Source: Martinezella lusitana (GTDB taxonomy: Bacteria; Pseudomonadota; Alphaproteobacteria; Rhizobiales; Rhizobiaceae). Taken from it: DNA of 64,000 nt. Each line of letters starts with the position of its first letter. The stretch's first letter is position 1. The stretch lies in assembly GCF_900094565.1 (NCBI RefSeq), contig NZ_FMAF01000003.1, forward strand, positions 496,001-560,000, written 5' to 3'. Shown piece after piece: positions 1-9,284 of the stretch. Below the pieces are notes generated by a model. The model ran no database searches. It was not told the origin of the DNA and worked only from the letters and a program-made list of their open reading frames with translations. Made by a program: the position numbers and the translations under genes.

Positions 1-812
1 ATTGCCGGTGGGTAAAGCACGTCGACCGGGATCAGCTTGTCGCCGTCCATGACCTTCTTGACCATGTCCTTCGAGCCGGCGCCGGCGATGACATACTTGA
101 TGTCGGTGCGCTTGGCCTGATCGATCGCCTGCAGCACGCCGACGGCCATGTCGTCATCCTGGCACCAGACCACGTCGATCTTCGGGAACTTCGTCAGATA
201 ATCCTGCATGACCTTGAAGGCGTCGTCTCGATTCCAGTTGCCGTATTGGCGGTCGAGAACCTTGACGTTCGAGCCGGCAATACCCTTGTCGAAACCGTCC
301 TGGCGCTGCTGATCGATCGGGATCGGCAGACCGCGGATGACGACGACCTGAGCGTCCGGCGTATTCTTCTTGATATATTCGCCGGCGGTCTGGCCGAGCG
401 CCGGATTGTTGCCGGCGACATAGAGGTCGCGGACGGAATTGTCGTTGTTGCTCGGCGCACGGTCGACAAGCGTCACGAACTTGCCCTTGTCCTTCACTTC
501 CTTGATGGCGTTGACGAGAGGATCAGGGTCCGAAGGCAGGATCACGAGCGCATCGATGCCCTGGGTCTCAAGGTCCTGCACGGCATTCGCCTGGCTTGCC
601 GCATCCGGCGAGGTCTTGACGATGACGGTGAGCCCCGGATGCTCCGCCATCAGCAGCTTGGCGACACGCTCGGCATGAAAGACGACGCCCGAGGTCCAGC
701 CATGATCCGCCGCCGGAATGGAAACGCCGATCGTCACCTTCTTGTCCTCGGCATGCACCGTGCCGGCCAGAGCGGCGAGCACGACGGCCAGACCAATTAG
801 TCTTTTACGCAT
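1..812 (-). CDS. Sugar ABC transporter substrate-binding protein, RbsB type (partial)
   Basis: Periplasmic binding protein of a CUT2/RbsB-type sugar importer; the window edge removes its C-terminus, leaving about 270 residues. It begins with a signal peptide (about residues 1-21, ending VHA) followed by a type I periplasmic fold, with GVSIPAADHGWTSGV near residue 29 and VIRGLPIPIDQQ near 155. The ATG at 812 lies behind GGGAGG. It is the last of three minus-strand genes after the ATPase and permease, so it completes that importer. The sugar cannot be read from the sequence; closeness to xylAB makes a pentose possible, which is only an inference. Confidence 0.9.
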   Translation of the reverse strand, partial: MRKRLIGLAVVLAALAGTVHAEDKKVTIGVSIPAADHGWTSGVVFHAERVAKLLMAEHPGLTVIVKTSPDAASQANAVQDLETQGIDALVILPSDPDPLVNAIKEVKDKGKFVTLVDRAPSNNDNSVRDLYVAGNNPALGQTAGEYIKKNTPDAQVVVIRGLPIPIDQQRQDGFDKGIAGSNVKVLDRQYGNWNRDDAFKVMQDYLTKFPKIDVVWCQDDDMAVGVLQAIDQAKRTDIKYVIAGAGSKDMVKKVMDGDKLIPVDVLYPPA

Positions 813-877
813 GATTTATCCTCCCAGATAGAAACAGGGCCTTGTCCTGATGACCGGGCGCCCCTTGACCCGGTTAT

Positions 878-1891
878 TCATGATTTGCGAGCAAGCGAGC
901 GCTGAACCAGCATGGCGATGATGATGATCGCGCCCTGGATGGCACTCAGCAGATACTCGCTGATGAAATTGGAAAGCAGCATGATATTGCCGACCAGCTC
1001 GAGGATGAAGGCGCCGCAGATCGTACCCCACACCCTGCCCGCACCGCCCTTCAGCGCCGTGCCGCCCACGACGACGGCGGTGATCGCCTGCAACTCCCAG
1101 AGGATACCCGTCGTTGCCGAGGTGGAGCCAAGCCGTGGCACGTAGAGAAGCACGGCAATCGCCACACACAGACCCTGGATAACGAAGGCGACGGTGCGGA
1201 CGCGATTGACCGCCACGCCGGAATAACGCGCAACGTCGCGGCTGGAGCCGACGGCGATGACATGCCGCCCGTAACGGGTGCGATAAAGAATGAAGGCCGC
1301 GACGCAGGTGACGACAAGGATGACCACGATCGGCACCGGCACACCGAGAACGGAGCCGTAATAGGCGGGCTTGTAGAGCGCCTGCAGATTCGCCGGGCGC
1401 AAGGTGATCGCGCCGCCCTGCGACAGCCAGGTCGTCAAGCCGCGGTAGACGCCCATTGTGCCCAGGGTCGCGATGAAAGGTTCGATCTTGCCCATGGTCG
1501 TGATCAGGCCATTGGCCAGGCCGCACAGGACACCGGCGATGATCGAGAACAATACCGCGGCCGCCAACATCAGGCTGGGATCGGCGATGACGCCCGAGTT
1601 CATAAAGAGGATCATCAGGCTCGCGACGAAGGCGACCATCGCACCAACGGACAAATCGAGATCGCCGGCCGAAATGACGAAGGTTGCCCCCACCGCGATG
1701 ATCGCAATAAAGGCGCATCTCGTCGCGACATTGGTAAGATTGGTCATGCCGATGAAATTCGGATTGACCAATGCGCCCACGATCAGAAGCAGCACCAGCG
1801 CCGCAAACGGTGCGACTGCCCGCAGATCGACATCCCGCCAGGATCGGCCCCGTCTGCCTGTCTTCTCGCCGCTATCCTCGCCCACGCTCAT
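878..1891 (-). CDS. Sugar ABC transporter permease, RbsC type
   Basis: Inner-membrane permease (337 aa) of the same importer, with about 8-10 hydrophobic segments. It contains the RbsC-like stretch ANGLITTMGKIEPFIATLG near residue 125, the usual ATPase-contact region of this family. An upstream TTG at 1903 is possible, but GGGAGG abuts it directly; the same GGGAGG lies 12 nt before the ATG at 1891, so I prefer the ATG. It follows the ATPase gene by 61 bp and precedes the binding protein by 65 bp, one operon. Confidence 0.88.
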   Translation of the reverse strand: MSVGEDSGEKTGRRGRSWRDVDLRAVAPFAALVLLLIVGALVNPNFIGMTNLTNVATRCAFIAIIAVGATFVISAGDLDLSVGAMVAFVASLMILFMNSGVIADPSLMLAAAVLFSIIAGVLCGLANGLITTMGKIEPFIATLGTMGVYRGLTTWLSQGGAITLRPANLQALYKPAYYGSVLGVPVPIVVILVVTCVAAFILYRTRYGRHVIAVGSSRDVARYSGVAVNRVRTVAFVIQGLCVAIAVLLYVPRLGSTSATTGILWELQAITAVVVGGTALKGGAGRVWGTICGAFILELVGNIMLLSNFISEYLLSAIQGAIIIIAMLVQRSLARKS

Positions 1892-1952
1892 ATCCAAAAC
1901 CAACCTCCCGTCCCATTATTGCTGGGAATTCACCCATGCCTTCGCCGCCCGT

Positions 1953-3476
1953 TCAGGCGGCCGTCTTTTTCTTCAGGCCCGCCGCATACCGCATGATTTC
2001 CTGCTCGGAGATCTCTTCGCCCTCGAGCACGCCGACGATCCGGCCCTCTCGCATCACGGCAACCCTGGTGCACAGCCCGATGACCTCAGGCATCTCCGAC
2101 GAAACCACGATGATCGAATGGCCGTCGCGCGCCAGCGCCGAAATGAAATGATAGATCTGCTGCTTCGTGCCGACGTCGATGCCGCGGGTCGGCTCGTCGA
2201 TGATGATGATCTGCGGCTCGGTCTCCATGACCTTTGCCAGCAGCAGCTTCTGTTGATTGCCGCCTGACATGCGGCCGGCGACGATATTTCCATCGCGGAC
2301 ACGGATATCGAAGCGACGGCGCGCCCGCGCCAAGGCGTTCGCCTCGCTCGTGGCGCTGAGATAGCCGAACTTGCCGTGCCGATCGAGAGATTGCAGGGTA
2401 AGGTTCGCCGTCATGCCTGAGTTCAGAAGCAGGCCCTTGGATTTGCGGTCCTTGGTCATATAGGCAAGACCGGCGTCGATCGCGGCATGCACATCATGCG
2501 GCGGCACGGGTTGCCCATTGGCGATGACTTCACCGGCGGCACGCGAGCGCAGACCGACGATCGCCTCCATCAATTCGGTACGCCCGGATCCGATCATACC
2601 GGAAAAGCCGAGTATCTCGCCCTTGCGCAGCTCGAAGCTCGCATCGCGGACATAGCCCGTCGAAACGGAATTCACGGCGAGCACGACCTTCTCATCGACA
2701 TCGGGCTCGTTCTTGGCAGGATAGAGGCTGGAGAGTTCGCGCCCGACCATCAATTGCGCAATCGATTCACCGTCGAGCAGTGAAGTCGGCGATGTCTTTA
2801 CCCACTGGCCGTCGCGCAAGATCGTGACCCGGTCCGTCAATTCCATGACCTCGTCGAGCTTATGGGACACGAAGACGAAACTCGTCCCCTGGTCGCGGAG
2901 CTTGCGGACCTGCTTGAACAGGAAATTGGTTTCCTCCCGCGACAGCACGGCGGTCGGCTCGTCCATGAAGACGATCCTCGCATCGCGGCTGATCGCCTTG
3001 GCGATCTCCACCATCTGCTTGTCGGCGATCGAAAGCGTGCCGATCAGGGCATTCTCGTCGACATGCGAACCGAGGAGATCAAGCACGCGCCGCGTCTCGG
3101 CGCGCATATGCTTGCGGTCGAGCACGCCGAAACGCGTGACCTCGCGGCCGAGAAACAGGCTCTCGGTCACGGTCAGATGTTCGGCGAGATTGAATTCCTG
3201 GTGGATGATGACGATGCCGAGCGCTTCGGCGGCGCCATTCGGCGGCAGCTTCACCGGCTGGCCGTCGAGCAGGATTTCGCCGGAGCTCGGCTGCTCGAAA
3301 CCTGAGAGAACCTTGACCAGCGTCGACTTGCCGGCGCCGTTTTCGCCCATGAGCGCATGGATTTCGCCGGCGCGGAGATCGAAGTTGACGCTGAACAGCA
3401 CCTGCACGCCGCTGAAGGATTTGCAGATTCGCCTCGCGGACAGCACAACTGCACCGTCGACGGCCTCCGAACTCAT
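1953..3476 (-). CDS. Sugar ABC transporter ATP-binding protein, RbsA type (two nucleotide-binding domains)
   Basis: Cytoplasmic ATPase of 507 aa with two tandem ABC domains, the normal length for RbsA/XylG/MglA. The first domain has Walker A GENGAGKST (residues 44-52), a degenerate signature LSIADKQM and Walker B VFMDEPTA. The second has a degenerate Walker A GMIGSGRTEL, signature SGGNQQKLLLAK and Walker B IIIDEPTRGID, the usual asymmetry of this family. A longer reading frame extends upstream, but ATG 3476 has GGGAGG five bases before it and matches family length. It is the first gene of the operon, divergent from the LacI regulator and probably controlled by the operators at 3515-3549. Confidence 0.93.
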   Translation of the reverse strand: MSSEAVDGAVVLSARRICKSFSGVQVLFSVNFDLRAGEIHALMGENGAGKSTLVKVLSGFEQPSSGEILLDGQPVKLPPNGAAEALGIVIIHQEFNLAEHLTVTESLFLGREVTRFGVLDRKHMRAETRRVLDLLGSHVDENALIGTLSIADKQMVEIAKAISRDARIVFMDEPTAVLSREETNFLFKQVRKLRDQGTSFVFVSHKLDEVMELTDRVTILRDGQWVKTSPTSLLDGESIAQLMVGRELSSLYPAKNEPDVDEKVVLAVNSVSTGYVRDASFELRKGEILGFSGMIGSGRTELMEAIVGLRSRAAGEVIANGQPVPPHDVHAAIDAGLAYMTKDRKSKGLLLNSGMTANLTLQSLDRHGKFGYLSATSEANALARARRRFDIRVRDGNIVAGRMSGGNQQKLLLAKVMETEPQIIIIDEPTRGIDVGTKQQIYHFISALARDGHSIIVVSSEMPEVIGLCTRVAVMREGRIVGVLEGEEISEQEIMRYAAGLKKKTAA

Positions 3477-3514
3477 GGCTTCCTCCCTTGCGGCTCCACC
3501 CGCTTTCCATGCTA

Positions 3515-3549
3515 TGTAAACCTTTACATATAACGTGTAAAGGTTTACA
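3515..3549. promoter_or_regulatory. Paired LacI-type operators in a divergent promoter
   Basis: TGTAAACCTTTACA (3515-3528) and its exact reverse complement TGTAAAGGTTTACA (3536-3549) lie 21 bp apart centre to centre, two helical turns. Each is itself nearly palindromic and close to the LacI-family form TGTAAACGTTTACA. TTTACA and TACATA/TACATC, 17 bp apart on each strand, could be overlapping divergent -35/-10 elements. The pair lies between the importer operon and the lacI-type gene, so autoregulated repression is the likely role (inference). Confidence 0.75.
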
Positions 3550-3643
3550 TCTTTGGATATTGCACAATTTTTCGCGGTCGCCTTTGACCTCCACGGAAGT
3601 CTGTGTAGTGTCCGGTGCGAGACGAGACCCAAGGCAGAGCGCA

Positions 3644-4669
3644 GTGTCGAATTCCACGCCCGCAACCATCGAAGACGTCGCCCGAATTGCCAATGTTTCG
3701 ATCGCAACGGTCTCGCGGGCAATCCATATGCCGGAGAAAGTCGCCAACTCGACGCGGCTGAAGGTCAACCAGGCGATCGCAGTCACCGGTTATACGACCA
3801 ATGCCATGGCGCGCAGCCTTCGGCTCGGCCGCTCGAACATGATTCTGGTGGTCGCACCTGACATCGGCGACCCCAATTTCTCTAATATTCTCATCGGGCT
3901 GGAGAACGAGGCGCGTTCGCACGGCTACGGCATTCTGATCGGCCACACGCAGAACGATGCCCAGCGCGGGCTGGAATATCTGAAATTCCTGAATTCCAAC
4001 CAGGCGGCGGGTCTGATCCTGTTCACCGGCATCCTGCCCTTCGGACATCAAACGATGACGGCACGGCTGCCGCCGAGCGTCGGCGTCTTCGAGCCGGTCT
4101 TCAATGGCGGCATCCCCTATGTCGGCGTCGACGACATCGCGGGAGCCCGCAAGGCCGTCGACCTCTTGATCGCCGAAGGCCACCGGAAGATCGCCTTCAT
4201 CGGCGATTCCCGTACCCGCCTCGCCTACAGCCGGCGGCGCATGGGCTATGAGGCGGGGATGGATGCCGCTGATATCAGCGCCAATCTCCGCATCGTTTTC
4301 GAAGGCGACGGCACCATCGAGAGCGGCCGGCTGGCCGTCGAGCAGCTTTTCATGCGCGACACGCTGCCGACAGCCTTCATGTGCGTCAACGATCAGACTG
4401 CGATCGGCGTTATGATCGGCCTCAAGGCGCGCGGTTACGACATTCCCGGGGATTTTTCGGTGACCGGCTTCGACGACGTGCCGCAAGCCGTGTTCATGAC
4501 GCCGTCGCTGACGACGATCCGCCAGCCGCGCACCGCCATCGGCAAGCATGCCATGGCGCTTCTCCTCGAACTCTTGTCCGACGGCCAGCCGGCCGAGACG
4601 GAAATTCTGCTCCGGCCGGATCTGGTGGTACGCAATTCGGTCTCGGCGCCGTCGCGTATCAGGCGATAG
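3644..4669 (+). CDS. LacI-family transcriptional regulator
   Basis: Repressor of about 341 aa with an N-terminal helix-turn-helix (IEDVARIANVSIATVSR, residues 8-24) and a periplasmic-binding-protein-like ligand domain, ending in the usual VTGFDDVPQA and LTTIRQP segments. The frame is open far upstream. I chose GTG 3644 because it gives family length and follows AAGG at a fair distance; GTG 3608 behind GGAAG is an alternative. It is divergent from the RbsABC-type operon across the paired operators and probably senses that importer's sugar. Confidence 0.88.
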   Translation: MSNSTPATIEDVARIANVSIATVSRAIHMPEKVANSTRLKVNQAIAVTGYTTNAMARSLRLGRSNMILVVAPDIGDPNFSNILIGLENEARSHGYGILIGHTQNDAQRGLEYLKFLNSNQAAGLILFTGILPFGHQTMTARLPPSVGVFEPVFNGGIPYVGVDDIAGARKAVDLLIAEGHRKIAFIGDSRTRLAYSRRRMGYEAGMDAADISANLRIVFEGDGTIESGRLAVEQLFMRDTLPTAFMCVNDQTAIGVMIGLKARGYDIPGDFSVTGFDDVPQAVFMTPSLTTIRQPRTAIGKHAMALLLELLSDGQPAETEILLRPDLVVRNSVSAPSRIRR

Positions 4670-4681
4670 GAATGCGAAGCG

Positions 4682-5038
4682 ATGCCGCTCGGCAGGATCA
4701 CTCTTTATGTCCGCGATGTGGAGGCGACGATCGGCTTTTACGAGAGGCATTTTGGGTTCAAGCCGCTCCGGCAGGAGGGCGATCGGATTGTCGAGCTGCT
4801 GGCGCAGGATGGTGGCGCCAATCTGATGATCCATCTCGCAGGAAAGGCTCAAAAGATGGGCCAGGTGCTGGTGAAACTGGGCTTCGACGTGGAAGATGTC
4901 GAAGCCTTCCGCGCCAAATGCGCTGCCGAGGGACTTGAATTCGGACCTCTGCATCAGGCCGACGGCTATGTGTTCGCCAATGCCAAGGATCCCTCTGGAA
5001 ATCCCATAGCTATTTCCAGCCGCGCATTCAGGCGGTAG
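4682..5038 (+). CDS. VOC (glyoxalase/bleomycin-resistance) family protein
   Basis: Small cytoplasmic protein of 118 aa with the vicinal-oxygen-chelate fold: ITLYVRDVEATIGFYERHF at residues 6-24, and FANAKDPSGNPIAISS near the end, the standard C-terminal strand. It starts 12 bp after the LacI gene, so it may be cotranscribed. Substrate and metal dependence cannot be told from sequence; the family includes glyoxalases, isomerases and drug-binding proteins. Confidence 0.85.
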   Translation: MPLGRITLYVRDVEATIGFYERHFGFKPLRQEGDRIVELLAQDGGANLMIHLAGKAQKMGQVLVKLGFDVEDVEAFRAKCAAEGLEFGPLHQADGYVFANAKDPSGNPIAISSRAFRR

Positions 5039-5078
5039 CCCGAGAGGCGATGAGTGATCGCCTCTCGGATGTCGTCGA

Positions 5079-6389
5079 TCAAACGTAGCGGTTGACGATA
5101 TTCTCAAGCAGTTCCTGCTTGCCGGATTTCGGCTGTGGATTGATATCCTTGGCCTCGACCCACTGGGCGATCTGATCGAGCGAATATTCGCCGCGAAGCA
5201 GCTTCTGGCCTTCGGCCGAATCCCAGCCGGCGTATCGGTCAGCGAGCGGCTTGGAGAGCGCCTTGTCCTCGATCATCTTAGCGGCGGCCTTGAGACCACG
5301 GGCGCAGCAATCCATGCCGCCGATATGGCCGATCAGCAGGTCTTCCGGATCGAGCGACTGACGGCGCAGCTTCGAGTCGAAGTTGGTGCCGCCCGACTTG
5401 AAGCCGCCGCCTGCCAGGACCTGATAGTAGGCGAGCGTCATTTCCGGAACATTGTTCGGGAACTGGTCGGTATCCCAGCCGGACTGGTAGTCGTTGCGGT
5501 TCATGTCGATCGAGCCGAAGATGCCGAGCGCGTTGGCAAGTGCCAGTTCATGCTCAAAGGAATGGCCGGCGAGGATCGCATGGCCCTGCTCGATATTGAC
5601 CTTCACTTCGTTTTCGAGGCCGTTCTTCTTCAGGAAGCCGTAGACCGTCGCGACGTCATAATCGTACTGATGCTTGGTCGGCTCCTGCGGCTTCGGCTCG
5701 ATCAGGATCGTGCCCTTGAAGCCGATCTTGTGCTTGTATTCGACCACGAGGTTGAGGAAGCGGCCCATCTGGTCCAGCTCGCGCGACAGATCGGTATTGA
5801 GCAGGGTTTCATAGCCTTCGCGGCCGCCCCAGAGCACATAGTTCTCGCCGCCGAGCTTGTGAGTCGCGTCCATGCAGGTCTTCACGGTCGCAGCCGAGAA
5901 GGCGAAGACATCCGGATCCGGATTGGTGGCAGCGCCCGACATGAAGCGGCGGTTGGAGAAAAGGTTAGCCGTACCCCACAGCAGCTTGACGCCGGTATCG
6001 GCCTGCTTCTGGGCGAAGTAATCGACGATCTCATTGAGGTTCTTGGTGTTCTCGGCGAAATTCTTGCCTTCCGGACGCACGTCTGCATCGTGGAAGCAGT
6101 AATAGGGCGAGCCAAGCAGGGTAAAGAATTCGAAGGCGACATCGGCCTTCAGCTTGGCGGCTTCCATCGTGTCGTTGAACCAGGGGCGAAGGAAGGTCTG
6201 GCCGCCGAAGGGATCGCCGCCCGGCCAGGTGAAGGTGTGCCAATAGGCGACGGCAAAGCGCAGATGGTCTTCCATGCGCTTGCCGGCAACAACCTCGTCC
6301 TTGTTGTAGTGGCGGAAGGCCAGCGGATTGGTGCTGTCGGGGCCTTCATATTTTACCTTGCTGATGTCGCCGAAAAATCCGGTGCTCAT
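5079..6389 (-). CDS. xylA: Xylose isomerase
   Basis: Converts D-xylose to D-xylulose in the cytoplasm; 436 aa, the length of class II xylose isomerases. [12 protein letters not shown] occurs at residues 51-62, the FHDADV motif places the catalytic His at 100 and its Asp partner at 103, and the metal-ligand regions [15 protein letters not shown] and SIDMNRND are intact. ATG 6389 follows AAGGAG. It is the last gene of a LacI-xylB-xylA series on the minus strand, separated from xylB by a composite palindromic repeat. Confidence 0.98.
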   Translation of the reverse strand: MSTGFFGDISKVKYEGPDSTNPLAFRHYNKDEVVAGKRMEDHLRFAVAYWHTFTWPGGDPFGGQTFLRPWFNDTMEAAKLKADVAFEFFTLLGSPYYCFHDADVRPEGKNFAENTKNLNEIVDYFAQKQADTGVKLLWGTANLFSNRRFMSGAATNPDPDVFAFSAATVKTCMDATHKLGGENYVLWGGREGYETLLNTDLSRELDQMGRFLNLVVEYKHKIGFKGTILIEPKPQEPTKHQYDYDVATVYGFLKKNGLENEVKVNIEQGHAILAGHSFEHELALANALGIFGSIDMNRNDYQSGWDTDQFPNNVPEMTLAYYQVLAGGGFKSGGTNFDSKLRRQSLDPEDLLIGHIGGMDCCARGLKAAAKMIEDKALSKPLADRYAGWDSAEGQKLLRGEYSLDQIAQWVEAKDINPQPKSGKQELLENIVNRYV

Positions 6390-6449
6390 GATCTATCTCC
6401 TTGGGTTGGTTGTTCAAATGTTGTTGTTCGTGTCGTGTCGCTTAGCCCT

Positions 6450-6598
6450 TCACCCTAACCCTCTGCCCGCCTGCGGGGAGAGGGGATGACCTCTGTATCC
6501 TCGCCGAGAAAATCGTTAGGGACGGGCAGTAGCTGCCGCTTTCCTCTTCTCCCCGTCAAAACGGGGAAAAGGTGCCCGACAGGGCGGATGAGGGGCAT
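6450..6598. repeat. Composite inverted-repeat element 1 (between xylB and xylA)
   Basis: The gap between xylB and xylA holds two related palindromic units in opposite orientation: CGCCTGCGGGGAGAGGGG on the left and CTTCTCCCCGTCAAAACGGG with TGCCCGACAGGGCGGATGAG on the right. Each can fold alone and they can also pair with each other. The form recalls Rhizobium intergenic mosaic elements (memory, not a search). The element lies inside the probable xylBA transcript and could alter its stability or the relative output of the two genes. Confidence 0.75.
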
Positions 6599-6612
6599 TA
6601 CGCCACGGTATT

Positions 6613-8070
6613 TCAATGCGCAGACCACGGCTTGATCGCCGGATAGAGCGCCCGATAGCGCTTGTAGGCATCCGCATAGGCATCGCTCAGCGAAGCAACC
6701 GGTTCGATCGTGCCGGCCGTCTGCGGAGGGGTGCAGACCGCAACCGGATCGGCGCCCGTCGCCGCGATCAGGCCGAGACGTGCCGCACCGAAGGCAGCTC
6801 CGAAATCGCCGTCCGCCGGCAGATCGACGGGTACGCCGAGCGCGGTGGCGATCGAGGCCAGCCAGTAGCGTGACCGCGAGCCGCCGCCGATTGCGGTGAC
6901 GCGCGCGATATCGGTGCCGGCCGAACGCAACGCCTCGAGATTGTCGCGGATGGCGAAGGCGACGCCTTCGAGCACGGCCTGGGTCAAGACGACGCGGCCG
7001 CTTTCATGGCCGAGACCGATAAAGGCGCCGCGGATCGTCGCATCATTGTGCGGCGTGCGCTCACCAGAGAGATAGGGCAGGAAAGTGACGCTGGAAGGCG
7101 CTTTCAGCGTCTCGCCAAGTTCGCCAGTAAGGTCTGCGGCGGATTTGCCTGTCACGCTCGAATGCCAGTTCAAAGCATCGGTCGCGGACAGGATGACGCC
7201 CATCTGATGCCAGGTGTTCGGAAGCGCATGGCAGAAGGCATGAACGGCGCTTTCCGGCTTCGGCAGGTAGGAGCCGTTGGCGGCAAAGAGCACGCCGGAT
7301 GTGCCGAGCGAAACGAAGGCGGCTCCATGGCTCACCGTGCCCATGCCGCAAGCCGAGGCCGCGTTGTCCCCTGCCCCGCCGGCGACGACGACATCGCCGC
7401 CAATGCCCCATTTCGACGCCAGTTCGCCACGCAGCTTGCCGGCGACTTCGGTGCCCTCGACCAGTGTCGGCATCTGCTTTTCATCGAGGTTGGTTGCGGC
7501 CAGCAGCTCGGAAGACCATTTGCGCTTGCCGGTGTCGAGCCAGGAGGTGCCGGCGGAATCGGACATTTCCGACATGTGCTCGCCCGTCAGCCAGAGACGC
7601 AAATAGTCCTTCGGCAGCAGGACCCAACGCACTTTGGCGAAGACATCAGGCTCATGCTTGGCGACCCATGCAAGTTTCGGCGCGGTGAAGCCGGGGAAGA
7701 CGATATTGCCGGTCAGCGCGCGGAAACGCGGGTTGGCATCGAGCGCTGCGGCCTCATGATAGCTGCGCGTATCGTTCCAGAGGATGCAGGGCCGCAACAC
7801 CTTGTCGTCGGCGTCGAGCAATGTCGCGCCATGCATCTGACCGGAAAGGCCGATGCCGCGTACGGCGGCCAGCTCCTTCGGATGCGCCGCCTTCAGGCCG
7901 GCAACCGCCTCTTCGGTCGCGCGGATCCAGTGCGCCGGCTCCTGCTCCGACCAACCGGAATGCGGACGCGATACATCGAGGTCGCCATTGGCGGAACCGA
8001 TGATCTTCTGATTACCGTCGATCAGCATCGCTTTGACGCCGGACGTTCCGAGATCGAGACCCAAATACAT
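6613..8070 (-). CDS. xylB: Xylulokinase
   Basis: Phosphorylates D-xylulose to D-xylulose 5-phosphate; 485 aa, FGGY kinase family. The N-terminal phosphate loop reads LGLDLGTSGVKAMLID, and the catalytic base is in GAGDNAASACGMG. AGGGAG directly abuts a TTG at 8079 but lies 9 bases before ATG 8070, so the ATG is the start. It is 37 bp downstream of the LacI regulator and upstream of xylA on the same strand, completing the isomerase route from xylose into the pentose phosphate pathway. Confidence 0.97.
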   Translation of the reverse strand: MYLGLDLGTSGVKAMLIDGNQKIIGSANGDLDVSRPHSGWSEQEPAHWIRATEEAVAGLKAAHPKELAAVRGIGLSGQMHGATLLDADDKVLRPCILWNDTRSYHEAAALDANPRFRALTGNIVFPGFTAPKLAWVAKHEPDVFAKVRWVLLPKDYLRLWLTGEHMSEMSDSAGTSWLDTGKRKWSSELLAATNLDEKQMPTLVEGTEVAGKLRGELASKWGIGGDVVVAGGAGDNAASACGMGTVSHGAAFVSLGTSGVLFAANGSYLPKPESAVHAFCHALPNTWHQMGVILSATDALNWHSSVTGKSAADLTGELGETLKAPSSVTFLPYLSGERTPHNDATIRGAFIGLGHESGRVVLTQAVLEGVAFAIRDNLEALRSAGTDIARVTAIGGGSRSRYWLASIATALGVPVDLPADGDFGAAFGAARLGLIAATGADPVAVCTPPQTAGTIEPVASLSDAYADAYKRYRALYPAIKPWSAH

Positions 8071-8107
8071 CAGATGCAACTCCCTATGTTCTGCCGCTTT
8101 CGAATGA

Positions 8108-9133
8108 TCAGGGCAGATTGTCCTTCAAGAAAATGTCGAGACGTATGCGCTCCTGGTCGGCGATGACGCTTTGACCATCGGCCTTCGCCTTCATGACGCG
8201 GATGGCGCTGCGCACTTCATGACCGGCATCCTGGTTGAGAACAGCATCGACCGTGCCGTCCATCAGCGCGGCCCGCGTATGCTGCGTCAGCTCGTGCACG
8301 ACCACCGTCAGCTCCCGCTTGGGCCGGACGGCCTTCAGCGCCGCGATCAGCCCTCGATTGCCGGCGCCGAGGCTGTAGACGCCGATGATGTCCTTGCTTG
8401 CCGAAAGCGCCTTGGACACGAGCGATCTGGCAAGCTCCGGATCGTCTCGCCCCTCGAGCACGGGCAGCAGCCGCAACCTCGGAAACTCCGCCGCCATGAC
8501 GGCCGAGAACCCTTCCACGCGCTCGCGATGGTCGCGCACCAGCATCGAGCCTGCAAGAACGGTGATATCGCCCTCGTGGCCGCCGAGAAAACGGCCGAGC
8601 AGCCGGGCAGCAGTCCGCCCCGCTGCGATATTGTCGATGCCGGCATAATGATGCCGGGTGGAATCGGTGAGATCTGAGACCAGGGTGACGACGGGGATTC
8701 GCTTGGATACGAGCCGATCGACCGCAGCCCGCACCTCCGGCGCATCCGTCGCCACTAGGGCGACGCCGGCGATATCCTGCCCCTGAAGGGCATCGAGTGC
8801 CGCAACCAGCGCCGATACGTCGAAAGCCGGCACCTCTACGATGCGGATTTCCGTGCGCTCGAAGCTCGAGCGCAACGTCGCGTGATGCACTTCGGAGCGG
8901 AGCCCGTGCATAAAGGAATTGTCGCCCGTCGGAAGGATGAAAACGAAGGGATAGACGCGCCCCTTGGCCAGATTGGCGGCAGCGACATCGCGGACATAGC
9001 CGATCTGGCGGATGGCCGCCTCCACCTTCTCCCGCGTCACCAGCCGCACGCCCGGCCGCTGGTTCAGCACGCGGTCCACGGTGGCGAGGCTGACGCCCGC
9101 AGCGGCGGCGATATCATGCACAGTCGGTCTCAT
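8108..9133 (-). CDS. LacI-family transcriptional regulator of the xyl genes
   Basis: Repressor of 341 aa: N-terminal helix-turn-helix VHDIAAAAGVSLATVDRVL (residues 5-23), then a sugar-binding domain (GVALVATDAPEVRAAVDR near 125). ATG 9133 is preceded by CAGGAGGAG. It lies first in the minus-strand series LacI-xylB-xylA, and a palindrome with a central CG sits 31 bp upstream (9164-9187), so autoregulated control of xylose genes is likely. Its effector is inferred from the neighbours. Confidence 0.88.
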   Translation of the reverse strand: MRPTVHDIAAAAGVSLATVDRVLNQRPGVRLVTREKVEAAIRQIGYVRDVAAANLAKGRVYPFVFILPTGDNSFMHGLRSEVHHATLRSSFERTEIRIVEVPAFDVSALVAALDALQGQDIAGVALVATDAPEVRAAVDRLVSKRIPVVTLVSDLTDSTRHHYAGIDNIAAGRTAARLLGRFLGGHEGDITVLAGSMLVRDHRERVEGFSAVMAAEFPRLRLLPVLEGRDDPELARSLVSKALSASKDIIGVYSLGAGNRGLIAALKAVRPKRELTVVVHELTQHTRAALMDGTVDAVLNQDAGHEVRSAIRVMKAKADGQSVIADQERIRLDIFLKDNLP

Positions 9134-9163
9134 CAGCTCCTCCTGCTGAAATCCTTACTGCGA

Positions 9164-9187
9164 TTTCTGATGTACGTAAATCAGAAA
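9164..9187. promoter_or_regulatory. Candidate operator of the xyl LacI-type regulator
   Basis: TTTCTGAT and ATCAGAAA form perfect 8-bp arms around GTACGTAA, with CG at the exact centre as in many LacI-family operators. It lies just upstream of the regulator gene. No second copy was noticed near xylA. Confidence 0.55.
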
Positions 9188-9228
9188 TTTTCGACGGCCC
9201 GATTTTCCTGGCGCTCGCCCTCCTGAAA

Positions 9229-9258
9229 CGAAAAAGGCCCCTTGGAGCGAGGGGCCTT
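9229..9258 (-). terminator. Rho-independent terminator of the emrAB-type operon
   Basis: On the minus strand AAGGCCCC and GGGGCCTT form an 8-bp stem with a 9-nt loop followed by TTTTTCG, 26 bp after the emrB stop codon. Confidence 0.88.
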
Positions 9259-9284
9259 ACATTGGTGCTGGCATAGCGGCGAGG

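Noticed and set aside
878..1903. TTG 1903 as the start of the RbsC-type permease
   Set aside because: GGGAGG abuts it with no spacer; the ATG four codons later is the better start.
3545..5107. A 520-aa minus-strand frame opposite the first LacI regulator
   Set aside because: Spans a LacI gene and the VOC gene in antisense and lacks any domain.
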